From positions 1-39,533 of the forward strand of contig JAIUOT010000022.1 in the NCBI GenBank assembly GCA_020161015.1: a stretch of 39,533 bases of DNA, given 5' to 3'. Made by a program: the position numbers and the translations under genes. A model generated the notes under the pieces. The model worked only from the letters and a program-made list of their open reading frames with translations, did no database searches and had not been told where the DNA came from. Source of the stretch: Actinomycetota bacterium. GTDB lineage: Bacteria > Actinomycetota > Actinomycetes > Propionibacteriales > Propionibacteriaceae. Below are positions 25,283-32,700 of the stretch, one piece after another; within the stretch, counting starts at the first letter, position 1, and every line of letters starts with the position of its first letter.

Positions 25283-25746
25283 CCGGCGTCCCCGAGCAGG
25301 TCGAGCAGCCGGTCGCGCAGCGCCCGCGCCCGCAGCGGGTCGTGGGCGGTGAGCACGCCGATCGTGGCGTCGCCGACGGTGCCGGTCGCCGGCGTCCAGG
25401 CCGAGCCGAGCCCGCCGGCGTCCGCACGGACGCAGAACGTGTGGCGGGCCTCCGCGGCCGCGGCCACGGCGGCGTTGACCTCGGGGGAGTCCGTGGCGGC
25501 CAGCACGTACCAGGCGCCGTCCAGGTCGGACGGCTCGAACGCGCGCGGCACCCAGCGGACGGTCCCGGCATCGGCCAGCGCGGCGAGGTCGGGGTGCAGC
25601 TGCGGTGCCACGACGGTCACCACCGCGCCCGCGGCCAGCAGCACAGGGACGCGACGCCGGTGGACGGCGCCACCGCCCACGGCCACGACCGGCCGTCCGG
25701 CCAGCAGCAGCCCGGCCAGGTACGCCGGTGCACCTCCTGCGCTCAT
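25279..25746 (-). CDS. Precorrin-2 dehydrogenase (siroheme synthase N-terminal type)
   Basis: A 155-residue protein with the Rossmann segment RPVVAVGGGAVHRRRVPVLL and VVTVVAPQLHPDLAAL, as in the CysG N-terminal domain and Met8p, which oxidise precorrin-2 to sirohydrochlorin with NAD+. AWYVLAATDSPEVNAAVAAA is also typical. It is short for the family (CysG N-terminal halves and SirC are usually around 200 residues) and lacks most of the dimerisation and chelatase part, so iron insertion probably needs a separate ferrochelatase. The ATG has GAGGAGG upstream. It is the first gene of a two-gene coupled unit with SUMT. Confidence 0.87.
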   Translation of the reverse strand: MSAGGAPAYLAGLLLAGRPVVAVGGGAVHRRRVPVLLAAGAVVTVVAPQLHPDLAALADAGTVRWVPRAFEPSDLDGAWYVLAATDSPEVNAAVAAAAEARHTFCVRADAGGLGSAWTPATGTVGDATIGVLTAHDPLRARALRDRLLDLLGDAG

Positions 25747-25799
25747 CCGCCCTCCTCGGGTGGCACCCTAGCCTGCCCGTGCGCGGGCACGACGGGCGC

Positions 25800-26255
25800 T
25801 CACGCCAGCGGGAACACCAGGCGCGTCACCGTGGTGGCCGGGTCCTCGTCCGGCTCGCTGAGGTAGAACTCGAACATCGAGCCGGTGAGTTCCACCTGCT
25901 GCTCCTCCAGCCAGGGCATCAGCTCGGCGTAGCTGTCCGAGAGCGTGTCGTACGGCCCGACATGGGTGCCGACCGCCGCCGCCATGGCCGGACGCTGCGT
26001 CACCGTGACCCCGGGGATCTCGACGACGCGGTCCACCCCGAAGCCGATCTCGACGTCCACGACGTCGGTCGGCATCCCGAAGTACTCGGCGTAGGCCGGC
26101 CCCACCAGGACCGCGCCCGCTCCCGCGGCGGCAGCGGCCACCGACGAGAAGGCGTGGTCGAACATTGTGTGCAGTTCGGCCATGGGGACGCTCGAGCGCA
26201 CCCCGGCACTCACCCACGCCTCGAGGTTCTCAAAATGCGGATCCACCCCGGCCAT
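25800..26255 (-). CDS. GyrI-like (AraC effector-binding type) small-molecule-binding protein
   Basis: A 151-residue protein resembling stand-alone GyrI-like domains, which share a fold with the effector domains of BmrR and Rob and bind small hydrophobic or cationic molecules. It contains AEYFGMPTDVVDVEIGFGVD in the middle, then VGTHVGPYDTLSDSYAELMP and a C-terminal MFEFYLSEPDEDP, a typical order for the fold. No DNA-binding domain is present. The ATG is preceded by GGAGGAGG. It lies 53 bp upstream of the siroheme pair on the same strand and could be co-transcribed, although no functional link is known. Confidence 0.82.
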   Translation of the reverse strand: MAGVDPHFENLEAWVSAGVRSSVPMAELHTMFDHAFSSVAAAAAGAGAVLVGPAYAEYFGMPTDVVDVEIGFGVDRVVEIPGVTVTQRPAMAAAVGTHVGPYDTLSDSYAELMPWLEEQQVELTGSMFEFYLSEPDEDPATTVTRLVFPLA

Positions 26256-26383
26256 GCGCCTGCCTCCTCCTCCACGGGGTCGCCCTCCACGCTAGACCGG
26301 TGACCCGGGCGCGTCGATACCACCCCGGGCACCCGCGGGCCGTACGGCGGACGCGGGGTGGCGCCACCCTGGAACCCGTCCGG

Positions 26384-26389
26384 TATCCT
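26384..26389 (+). promoter_or_regulatory. -10 element placing transcription start at a leader-peptide ATG
   Basis: TATCCT ends 6 bases before the ATG at 26396, so a start site at the usual distance would fall on the A of that ATG. No ribosome binding site precedes it, which fits a leaderless message. The -35 region (GCGCCA at 26361-26366) is weak. Confidence 0.5.
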
Positions 26390-26395
26390 TCGCGC

Positions 26396-26464
26396 ATGCA
26401 CAGCGACCGGATGCGTGGCCGAATGCCGGCCCCCTGCGGTGCCTGCTGTCGGTGTTGGTGCTGA
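26396..26464 (+). CDS. Cys-rich leader peptide, probable cysteine attenuator
   Basis: A 22-codon frame, ATG to TGA, ends in PCGACCRCWC: five Cys codons among the last nine sense codons. It lies 113 bp before the binding-protein gene of the peptide ABC operon. A -10 box suggests a leaderless transcript beginning at its ATG. In mycobacteria, leaderless upstream frames with Cys runs are known to control sulfur genes by ribosome stalling when cysteine is short. Here the last codons contain GTGCT (26458-26462), complementary to AGCAC (26566-26570), which overlaps the AGGAG ribosome binding site (26563-26567) of the downstream gene. Such pairing could hide that site until a stalled ribosome melts it. 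The pairing is only 5 bp and is inference. Confidence 0.7.
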   Translation: MHSDRMRGRMPAPCGACCRCWC

Positions 26465-26520
26465 CCGAGCCCGACGACGAGGACGCCCTCGCGGTGTCCG
26501 CCCCGCTCACCCGCCCCTCC

Positions 26521-26534
26521 CTGGCGCTCGCCAG
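26521..26534 (+). promoter_or_regulatory. Small hairpin in the leader-to-gene spacer
   Basis: CTGGCG and CGCCAG flank two bases, between the leader-peptide stop and the ribosome binding site of the binding-protein gene. It may be part of an attenuator structure; no classical terminator is visible between 26464 and 26578. Confidence 0.3.
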
Positions 26535-26577
26535 ACCCGCAGCCCCGCCCGCACCACCGCACAGGAGCACGACCGCC

Positions 26578-28140
26578 ATGACCCTGACCCGCCTCACCTC
26601 CCGCGTCGCCGCAGCGCTCGCCGTCCTCGCGCTGTCGGCCTGCGCCGCCGCCCCGTCCGCCACCACCCCCGGGGCCTCGACGTCGGCGCCCGCGACACCG
26701 CAGCGCGGCGGGACGATCACCTACGGGCGCGCCGCGGCCGTCACCTCGTTCGACCTGAACAACCAGATCACCGCCAACAACGCCTTCGCCATCGACAAGG
26801 TGTTCGAGCCGCTCGTCTCCTTCGACACGACCGGGAAGATCGTCCCCTGGCTCGCCGAGAAGTGGGACGTGAGCTCCGACCAGCTCACCTACGCCTTCAC
26901 CCTCCGCGAGGGCCTCCAGTTCTCCGACGGCACCCCCGTGACCGCCAGGGACGCGAAGTTCTCCCTGGAGCGCCACCTCGAGGTGGAGGGGCCACTGCCC
27001 CTGCAGGCGCCGATCGCGGACATCACCGCCACCGACGACCGGACGCTGACGATCTCGCTGAAGAGCGCCTACACCCCGTTCCTCTCCGAGCTGTCGGGGT
27101 TCTCCAACGGGATCTTCCCCGCCGGCTTCGGCGGCCGCAGCGAGAAGGAGTTCTTCGCCGCGCCGGTCGGCACCGGCCCGTGGGTCGTCGAGTCCTGGGA
27201 CCCCAGCGGTGACACCACCTTCCGTGCCAACCCCCACTACTGGCAGCAGGGCAAGCCGTACGCCGACACCCTGGTCTACAAGGTGGTCGCCGACGACACC
27301 CAGCGCATCCAGCAGCTCCAGGCGGGGCAGCTCTCCGGCATCGAGAACGTGGCGCCCGCCACCATCGCCTCCCTCAAGGCCGACCCGAACGTGACCGTCT
27401 CCGAGCTGGGCTCCTGGGAGGTCGAGCAGGTGTTCTTCAACACCCAGAACGCCTACTTCGCCGACCGCCACGTCCGCCGTGCGATCGCGCTCTCGCTCGA
27501 CCGGGACGCGCTCACGCAGGCCGTCACCTTCGGTGCCGCCCAGACCGTGAAGACCCTGATCCCGCCGACCATCCAGTACGCCGCCGACGTGAAGGCCCTC
27601 GACAACGACCCCGCCGCGGCGAAGGAGGAACTGGCCGCCTCCGCCTTCCCGCAGGGGTTCACCGCGACCCTGCTGATCGCCTCCGGCAACTCCGTGCGGA
27701 CGCAGGAGGCCCAGATCATCCAGGAGGCGGTCAAGCCGCTGGGGATCACCCTGAAGATCGAGTCGGTCGAGCTCAACGACTTCCGCGAGCGGTTCTTCGC
27801 CTACAAGTTCGACGCGATGATCAACTCCGGGCAGAGCGACGCGCCCGACCCCGACGGGCTGATCGCCTTCCAGACCGATCCGGAGGGGTTCAGCAAGTCG
27901 TACTGGACGCACTACACCAACGACCGGGTCACCGCCCTGGCCGCGCAGGGACGGGCCACGCCCGACGGCGAGGAGCGGGCGCGGATCTACGCGGAGATCC
28001 AGCAGATCCTGGCCGACGACGTCCCTTACATCCCGCTCTACAACACCAAGAACGTGGTGGCGTCGCTGGCGTCCGTCCACGGGCTCACGCCGCGCATCAA
28101 CGGCAGTGTCCTGTTCCAGGACGTCTGGCTCGCGCCCTAG
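26578..28140 (+). CDS. Peptide/nickel-type ABC transporter substrate-binding lipoprotein (family 5)
   Basis: A 520-residue family-5 (DppA/OppA/GsiB-like) binding protein. The signal peptide RVAAALAVLALSAC ends in a lipobox with Cys22. The mature part shows GGTITYGRAAAVTSFDLNNQ, VFEPLVSFDTTGKIVPWLAE, YAFTLREGLQFSDGTPVTA, GTGPWVVESWDPSGD and ADDVPYIPLYNTKNVVA, the usual order for the fold. The ATG has AGGAG upstream; the open frame before it overlaps the leader region. It is the first structural gene of a six-gene operon for import and cleavage of a peptide-like substrate. The Cys-rich leader suggests a cysteine-containing peptide or thiol conjugate, but nothing in the protein itself proves this. 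Confidence 0.92.
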   Translation: MTLTRLTSRVAAALAVLALSACAAAPSATTPGASTSAPATPQRGGTITYGRAAAVTSFDLNNQITANNAFAIDKVFEPLVSFDTTGKIVPWLAEKWDVSSDQLTYAFTLREGLQFSDGTPVTARDAKFSLERHLEVEGPLPLQAPIADITATDDRTLTISLKSAYTPFLSELSGFSNGIFPAGFGGRSEKEFFAAPVGTGPWVVESWDPSGDTTFRANPHYWQQGKPYADTLVYKVVADDTQRIQQLQAGQLSGIENVAPATIASLKADPNVTVSELGSWEVEQVFFNTQNAYFADRHVRRAIALSLDRDALTQAVTFGAAQTVKTLIPPTIQYAADVKALDNDPAAAKEELAASAFPQGFTATLLIASGNSVRTQEAQIIQEAVKPLGITLKIESVELNDFRERFFAYKFDAMINSGQSDAPDPDGLIAFQTDPEGFSKSYWTHYTNDRVTALAAQGRATPDGEERARIYAEIQQILADDVPYIPLYNTKNVVASLASVHGLTPRINGSVLFQDVWLAP

Positions 28141-28179
28141 CGTTCGCCAAGCCCGGCCCGCGGCGGGGAGAATCAGCCC

Positions 28180-29112
28180 ATGCGTTGGGTGGGGCGCTCG
28201 TTGCTCTCCGTCGTCCCGGTGGTGGTCGGCGTGGTGCTGTGCGTCTTCTTCCTGCTGCGGATCGTGCCGGGCGACCCGGCGGCGATGATCCTCGGCGAGC
28301 GCGCGACGACCGCGTCCATCGAGGCGCTGCGGCACCGCCTGGGCCTCGACCTGCCCCTGGCCCAGCAGCTGTCGGACTGGCTGGTGGGAGTGTTCACCCG
28401 CGGTGACGTCGGCACCTCGCTGGTGACGTCGCAGCCGGTGCTCGGCCTCGTCGGCTCGCGCGCCGGGCTCACCGCACTGCTCGTGCTGCTGAGCGTGGTG
28501 TTCACCGTGCTGATCGTGGTGCCCCTCGCCCTGCTCGCCGCCACCCACAAGGACGGGGTCCTGGACCACCTGGTGCGCATCGTCCCGACCGTCGGCATGG
28601 CGATGCCGGCCTTCTGGGTGGGCCTGATCCTCATCCTGCTGTTCGGCGTCCAGCTGCGCTGGCTGCCGGTGGGCGGGGTCGGGACGGGGCCGGGCGAGCC
28701 GCTGCGCAGCCTGGTGCTGCCGGCGCTGACCGTCGCGCTGGGCATGGCGCCGCCGCTGGTCCGCGCGCTCCGCGAACAACTCGTCGAGGTGCTGGACGCC
28801 GACTTCGTGGTCACGCTGCGCGCCGCCCGGCTGCCGTCCTGGCGGGTGCAGGCCCACGTGCTGCGCAACGCCGCCGTGCCGACCGTGTCGCTGCTGGGGC
28901 TCAACATCGCCTACCTGATCGGCGGCACGCTGGTGGTCGAGAAGGTCTTCGCCCTGAACGGGCTCGGGGCACTGCTGTTCTCCTCGATCAGCTCCCGGGA
29001 CTTCCCGGTCGTGCAGGGCATCGCCCTGGTGCTGGCGCTGGCCGTCGTCGGCGTCTCGCTGCTGACCGACGGGCTGGTCGCCCTGCTCGACCCGAGGGTG
29101 CGCACGGCATGA
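28180..29112 (+). CDS. Peptide ABC transporter permease (DppB type)
   Basis: A 310-residue permease of the DppB/OppB/GsiC class with six helices. The N-terminus (RSLLSVVPVVVGVVLCVFFL then LRIVPGDPA) is typical, with the conserved RxxPGDPA. The ATPase-contact loop is REQLVEVLDADFVVTLRAAR, followed by NAAVPTVSLLGLNIAYLIGG and VVEKVFALNGLG. The ATG has GGGGAG upstream and lies 39 bp after the binding-protein stop. It overlaps the next permease by 4 bp. Confidence 0.92.
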   Translation: MRWVGRSLLSVVPVVVGVVLCVFFLLRIVPGDPAAMILGERATTASIEALRHRLGLDLPLAQQLSDWLVGVFTRGDVGTSLVTSQPVLGLVGSRAGLTALLVLLSVVFTVLIVVPLALLAATHKDGVLDHLVRIVPTVGMAMPAFWVGLILILLFGVQLRWLPVGGVGTGPGEPLRSLVLPALTVALGMAPPLVRALREQLVEVLDADFVVTLRAARLPSWRVQAHVLRNAAVPTVSLLGLNIAYLIGGTLVVEKVFALNGLGALLFSSISSRDFPVVQGIALVLALAVVGVSLLTDGLVALLDPRVRTA

Positions 29113-29960
29113 GCACCACGACCGCTGCCGTCCGCCCGTCCGTGCGGTGGCTGCGCCGCGCCCGCCGGACGCCTGCCCTCGTCGCGGGGACGGCGATCCT
29201 CGTGGTGGTGGGCGTGGTGGCGGTCCTCGCCCCGGTGATCGCGCCGTACGACCCCGCGTCCCAGGACCTCGGCAACGGGCTGGCCCCGCCGTCGGCCGCC
29301 CACTGGTTCGGCACCGACCAGCTCGGCCGCGACATCCTCTCGCGGGTGATGGCCGCGGCGGCCACCGACCTGCGGATCGCCGTCCTCGCCGCGCTGGTGC
29401 CGCTCGTTGTCGGGGTCACGATCGGGCTGGTCAGCGGCTACGTGGGCGGCTGGGGCGACTGGCTGATCGGGCGCGTGGTCGACACCTTCGTCGCCTTCCC
29501 GTTCTACGTGCTCGTGATCACGGTGGTGTTCGCCGCCGGTGCGGGGGAGCGGGGCATCTACCTGGCCTACGCCCTCGTGGGCTGGATCACCTACGCCCGC
29601 GTGATCCGCGCACGCACCCGCACGCTGTGCCGCGAGGGGTGGGTCCAGGCCGCCCGCGGCGGCGGGCTGTCGCACGGGCGCGTGCTCTTCGGCCACCTGC
29701 TGCCCAACGTGGCGCCGCTGGCCGTGGTGCTGCTGATGACCGAGATCCTGCTGATCATGGTGGCCGTGGTGACCCTGGGCTACCTCGGCCTCGGCGTCCA
29801 GCCGCCCACGCCCGACTGGGGGACGATGATCAGCGACGGGCAGCTCTTCCTGACCACGCGCTGGTGGGTGCCGACCCTGCCCGGGCTGGCGGTGGTGCTC
29901 ACCGGGGTCGGGCTGTCGCTCACCGGGGACGGCCTGGCCGACGTGTGGAGGCTGCGATGA
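29109..29960 (+). CDS. Peptide ABC transporter permease (DppC type)
   Basis: A 283-residue DppC/OppC-class permease. Marks are the first helix GTAILVVVGVVAVLAPVIAP, HWFGTDQLGRDILSRVM (the GTDxxGRDxxSR block), VVDTFVAFPFYVLVI, and the ATPase-contact loop CREGWVQAARGGGLSHGRVL with LPNVAPL. The C-terminal block GYLGLGVQPPTPDWGTMI is standard. The ATG overlaps the previous stop (ATGA at 29109-29112), and its own stop overlaps the following ATPase start. This tight packing implies coupled synthesis of the transporter subunits. Confidence 0.92.
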   Translation: MSTTTAAVRPSVRWLRRARRTPALVAGTAILVVVGVVAVLAPVIAPYDPASQDLGNGLAPPSAAHWFGTDQLGRDILSRVMAAAATDLRIAVLAALVPLVVGVTIGLVSGYVGGWGDWLIGRVVDTFVAFPFYVLVITVVFAAGAGERGIYLAYALVGWITYARVIRARTRTLCREGWVQAARGGGLSHGRVLFGHLLPNVAPLAVVLLMTEILLIMVAVVTLGYLGLGVQPPTPDWGTMISDGQLFLTTRWWVPTLPGLAVVLTGVGLSLTGDGLADVWRLR

Positions 29961-30691
29961 GGATCGAGGGCCTGCGCGTCGCGGGCGAGACCGAGTTGCT
30001 GCACGGCGTGAGCCTGGCCGTCGGAGCGGGCGAGGCCGTCGGGCTGGTGGGGGAGTCCGGCTCGGGCAAGAGCCTCACGCTGCGCGCGGTGATGGGCCTG
30101 CTGCCCCGCGGCCTGCGCGTGACCGGGGGGACGGTGGAGGTGGACGGCCGGGCCGCGATGATCTTCCAGGACCCGCTCACCTTCCTCGACCCGCTGGTGC
30201 GGGTCGGCGACCAGGTCGCAGAGGTGTGCCGGGTGGTCGCCGGCCTCTCCCGGCGGGCGTCCCGCGTCCGGGCGCTCGAACTGTTCGCCGACGTCCGGCT
30301 GGACGACCGCGCGGTGCTCGCCCGCCGCTACCCCCACCAGCTCTCCGGAGGGCAGCGCCAGCGCGTCCTGCTCGCCCTTGCCCTGGCGCAGGAGCCCGAC
30401 CTGCTGTTGTGCGACGAGCCCACCACGGCCCTCGACGTCACCGTGCAGCGGGAGGTGCTCGACCTGCTCGCGTCGCTGCGCGCCGAGCGGGGGCTGTCGC
30501 TGGTGTTCGTGAGCCACGACCTCGCCGTGGTCGCCCAGCTGTGCGACCGGGTGGTGGTGCTGCGCGACGGCGAGGTGGTCGAGGCGGGCGCCACGCGGGA
30601 CGTGGTGGCCCGGCCGCACCACCCCTACACCCGTCGCCTGCTGGACGCCGTCCTCCCCCTCCCCGCGCTCGCCGGGGGTCGCGATGGCTGA
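29957..30691 (+). CDS. Peptide ABC transporter ATPase (DppD type)
   Basis: A 244-residue ATPase. Walker A is GESGSGKS (residues 32-39), the Q-loop is MIFQDPLTFLDPL, the signature is LSGGQRQRVLLALAL, Walker B is LLLCDEPTTALDVTVQ and the switch His is in FVSHDLAV. The C-terminal HHPYTRRLLDAV is the opening of the oligopeptide-transporter extension, which here is very short and lacks the usual Cys-rich iron-sulfur segment of DppD proteins. The total is shorter than the usual 320 or so residues. The ATG overlaps the permease stop by 4 bp; the open frame further upstream is antisense-like noise in another gene. Confidence 0.9.
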   Translation: MRIEGLRVAGETELLHGVSLAVGAGEAVGLVGESGSGKSLTLRAVMGLLPRGLRVTGGTVEVDGRAAMIFQDPLTFLDPLVRVGDQVAEVCRVVAGLSRRASRVRALELFADVRLDDRAVLARRYPHQLSGGQRQRVLLALALAQEPDLLLCDEPTTALDVTVQREVLDLLASLRAERGLSLVFVSHDLAVVAQLCDRVVVLRDGEVVEAGATRDVVARPHHPYTRRLLDAVLPLPALAGGRDG

Positions 30692-31481
30692 CGGGCTGGA
30701 ACTCACCGGGGTGAGCGTGGCCTACGCCGGCCGGCGGGTCGTCGACGATGTGTCGCTGCAGGTGCGCCCCGGGACCATCGTCGGGCTGGTCGGGGAGTCC
30801 GGCTCGGGGAAGACCACGCTGGCGCGCGCCGTGGTCGGCACGGTCGGGCTCGCCGGGGGCACCGTGCACCTCGACGGGACGCCGCTCGCCCGTCGCCGGA
30901 GCCGGACGGAGCGTCGGGCCGTCCAGCTGGTGCAGCAGGACCCGTACGCCTCGCTGAACCCGCTGCTCACCGTCGGCCGCGTGCTCGACGAACTGCTTCG
31001 CGTCCACCGGCTCGCGGAACGGCGCATCGCCTCCGACACCGCCGGCGCGCCCGACGCGGGGGCGTGGCGGCGGGCCCGCTGCGCGGAGCTGATGGGGCTG
31101 GTGGGGCTCGAGGCGGACACGCTCGGCCGCTACCCGCGCCAGCTGTCCGGCGGCCAGCGGCAGCGGGTGGCGATCGCCCGGGCGCTGGCCGTCGAGCCGC
31201 GCATCCTGGTGGCCGACGAGCCCACCAGCGCCCTCGACGTCACCGTGCAGCGCACCGTCCTGGACGTCCTGGTGGGGCTCTCGGCGCGGGTCGGGCTGGG
31301 CGTGCTTCTGATCTCGCACGACCTGTCGGTGATCCACGCCGCCTGCGATGACGTCGCCGTCCTGCGCGAGGGCCGGATCGTCGAGCACGCGCCCGCGGCG
31401 CGGTTCTTCACCCATCCGTCCGACCCGTACAGCCGCCGCCTGCTGCAGGCGGTGCCCCGGCTGCCGGAGCGCGCGCCGTGA
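30684..31481 (+). CDS. Peptide ABC transporter ATPase (DppF type)
   Basis: A 265-residue ATPase that pairs with the previous gene. Walker A is GESGSGKTT (residues 37-45), the Q-loop VQLVQQDPYASLNPLLTVGR, the signature LSGGQRQRVAIARALAV, Walker B ILVADEPTSALDVTVQ, and LISHDLSV carries the switch His. SDPYSRRLLQAVPRLP is the short C-terminal extension. Like its partner it lacks the longer Cys-bearing tail often seen in DppF. It overlaps the previous gene by 8 bp and the next by 4 bp. Confidence 0.91.
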   Translation: MADGLELTGVSVAYAGRRVVDDVSLQVRPGTIVGLVGESGSGKTTLARAVVGTVGLAGGTVHLDGTPLARRRSRTERRAVQLVQQDPYASLNPLLTVGRVLDELLRVHRLAERRIASDTAGAPDAGAWRRARCAELMGLVGLEADTLGRYPRQLSGGQRQRVAIARALAVEPRILVADEPTSALDVTVQRTVLDVLVGLSARVGLGVLLISHDLSVIHAACDDVAVLREGRIVEHAPAARFFTHPSDPYSRRLLQAVPRLPERAP

Positions 31482-32638
31482 ACGTGGCCGAACTGCCGGC
31501 CGTCGGTGAGCCCGTCGGTGGTCTCGTCGGAGGCCTGGTGCTGGGCGCGGACGGCGTCTTCCGCCCGGGCGTGGTGCGGATCGACGGCCCGGTGTCCGCC
31601 GCGCCGGACGCCGCCGCGTCCCTGCCGGTGGTCGACGTGACCGGGGCCTGGGTGACCCCCGGCTTCGTCGACGCGCACACCCACCTGTCGTGGAGCGACT
31701 TCGACCACCCCGACACCGGGCTGGCCGAGCGGGCCGCCGCAACCTCCCGGAACCGGTTGGCGACGCTCGCCGCCGGGGTGACCACCGCGCGGGACGCCGG
31801 CGGCTACGACCCCGCGCTCGCCCGGCTCGTCGATGGCGAACCCGGACCGCGGGTCGTCCCCTCGATCGACATCATCGGCCCCGGGGACGCGCGCGGCGCC
31901 GCGTACCTCCGCCGGCGGGTGGCCGCCCTGGCCGGGGCCGGCGCCGCGTGGATCAAGGTCGCGGCGACCGGTGGCGTCGGCGCAGGCACCGCGCAGCGCG
32001 AGCCGGTGTTCGACCGCGCCGAGTTCGCGGCGATCACGGGGGAGGCCGCGCGGGCCGGGCTGCCGGTGATGGTGCACGCGTGGGGCGGGCCGGCGATCGA
32101 CTGGGCGGTCGAGGACGGCGTGGCGAGCATCGAGCACGCCGTCCACCTCACCGCGGCGCAGGCGCGTCGCGCCGCCGCGGCGGGGACCTTCGTGGTGCCG
32201 ACCGTGTGGATCTACGCCGACGTGCTGCGGCTCGCCCTCGCCGGGAAGCTCCCGGCGACGCTGGTGCCCGCGGCGCGGACGGCGGTCGCCGCCCACCCGC
32301 GCGCGGTCCGCCACTGCCTCGAGGAGGGTGTCCCGCTGGCCATGGGCACGGACGCCGGGCTGCCCACGCAGCACGGGCGCAACCTGAACGAGGTGGCCGC
32401 CCTCGTCGGGGCGGGGGTGCCGGTGGACGTGGCGCTGCGCGCTGCCACCTACGGCGGCGCTCGTCTCGTCGATCCGGGGGCGGGGGTGCCGCTGGCGCCC
32501 GGCGCGCGCGCGGACGTCGTGGTCTTCGACCGCGACCCCACCGACGTCGCGACGCTGCGCGATCCCGGTGCCGTGTGCCTGGTGCTCCGGGACGGGCGGG
32601 TCGCCCACCGGCGCGCTAGTCCCGACGCTTCGTCGTGA
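31478..32638 (+). CDS. Metal-dependent amidohydrolase, probable dipeptidase
   Basis: A 386-residue amidohydrolase-superfamily enzyme similar to imidazolonepropionase-like proteins and the Xaa-Pro / Xaa-Lys carboxypeptidase group. Metal-site candidates are His67 and His69 (VDAHTHL), Lys160 (WIKVAATGG, position of the carboxylated lysine), His200 (VMVHAWGG), His220 (SIEHAVHL) and Asp292 (MGTDAG). No signal peptide is seen, so it acts in the cytoplasm. It starts with GTG overlapping the ATPase stop (GTGA), making it the last gene of the peptide-import operon and implying that it cleaves the imported compound. The natural substrate is unknown; the Cys-rich leader points to a Cys-containing dipeptide or N-acyl-cysteine-like amide. 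Confidence 0.85.
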   Translation: MNVAELPAVGEPVGGLVGGLVLGADGVFRPGVVRIDGPVSAAPDAAASLPVVDVTGAWVTPGFVDAHTHLSWSDFDHPDTGLAERAAATSRNRLATLAAGVTTARDAGGYDPALARLVDGEPGPRVVPSIDIIGPGDARGAAYLRRRVAALAGAGAAWIKVAATGGVGAGTAQREPVFDRAEFAAITGEAARAGLPVMVHAWGGPAIDWAVEDGVASIEHAVHLTAAQARRAAAAGTFVVPTVWIYADVLRLALAGKLPATLVPAARTAVAAHPRAVRHCLEEGVPLAMGTDAGLPTQHGRNLNEVAALVGAGVPVDVALRAATYGGARLVDPGAGVPLAPGARADVVVFDRDPTDVATLRDPGAVCLVLRDGRVAHRRASPDASS

Positions 32639-32642
32639 ATCC

Positions 32643-32689
32643 TTGCGAAAGCTAACGGCGTTAGCTAAGGTGCAGCTAACACTGTTAGC
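32643..32689 (+). promoter_or_regulatory. Promoter with two perfect operators
   Basis: TTGCGA (32643-32648) and TAAGGT (32666-32671) are 17 bp apart. The spacer contains the perfect inverted repeat GCTAACGGCGTTAGC (32651-32665), ending exactly where the -10 begins. A second perfect site, GCTAACACTGTTAGC (32675-32689), covers the expected transcription start. Both fit GCTAACnnnGTTAGC and start 24 bp apart. They lie just before the small membrane protein and tetR genes and are very likely the sites of that TetR. Confidence 0.8.
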
Positions 32690-32700
32690 AAGGAGTCGAT

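Noticed and set aside
26230-28857. 875-codon minus-strand frame opposite the family-5 binding protein
   Set aside because: It overlaps two well-supported genes and the leader peptide, and its composition is that of a third-position shadow.
32651-32689. GTTAGC/GCTAAC in the tetR promoter considered as sites for the ytf LacI regulator
   Set aside because: The arms are in the opposite order (GCTAAC-nnn-GTTAGC rather than TGTTAGC-GCTAACA) and a cognate TetR is encoded directly downstream.
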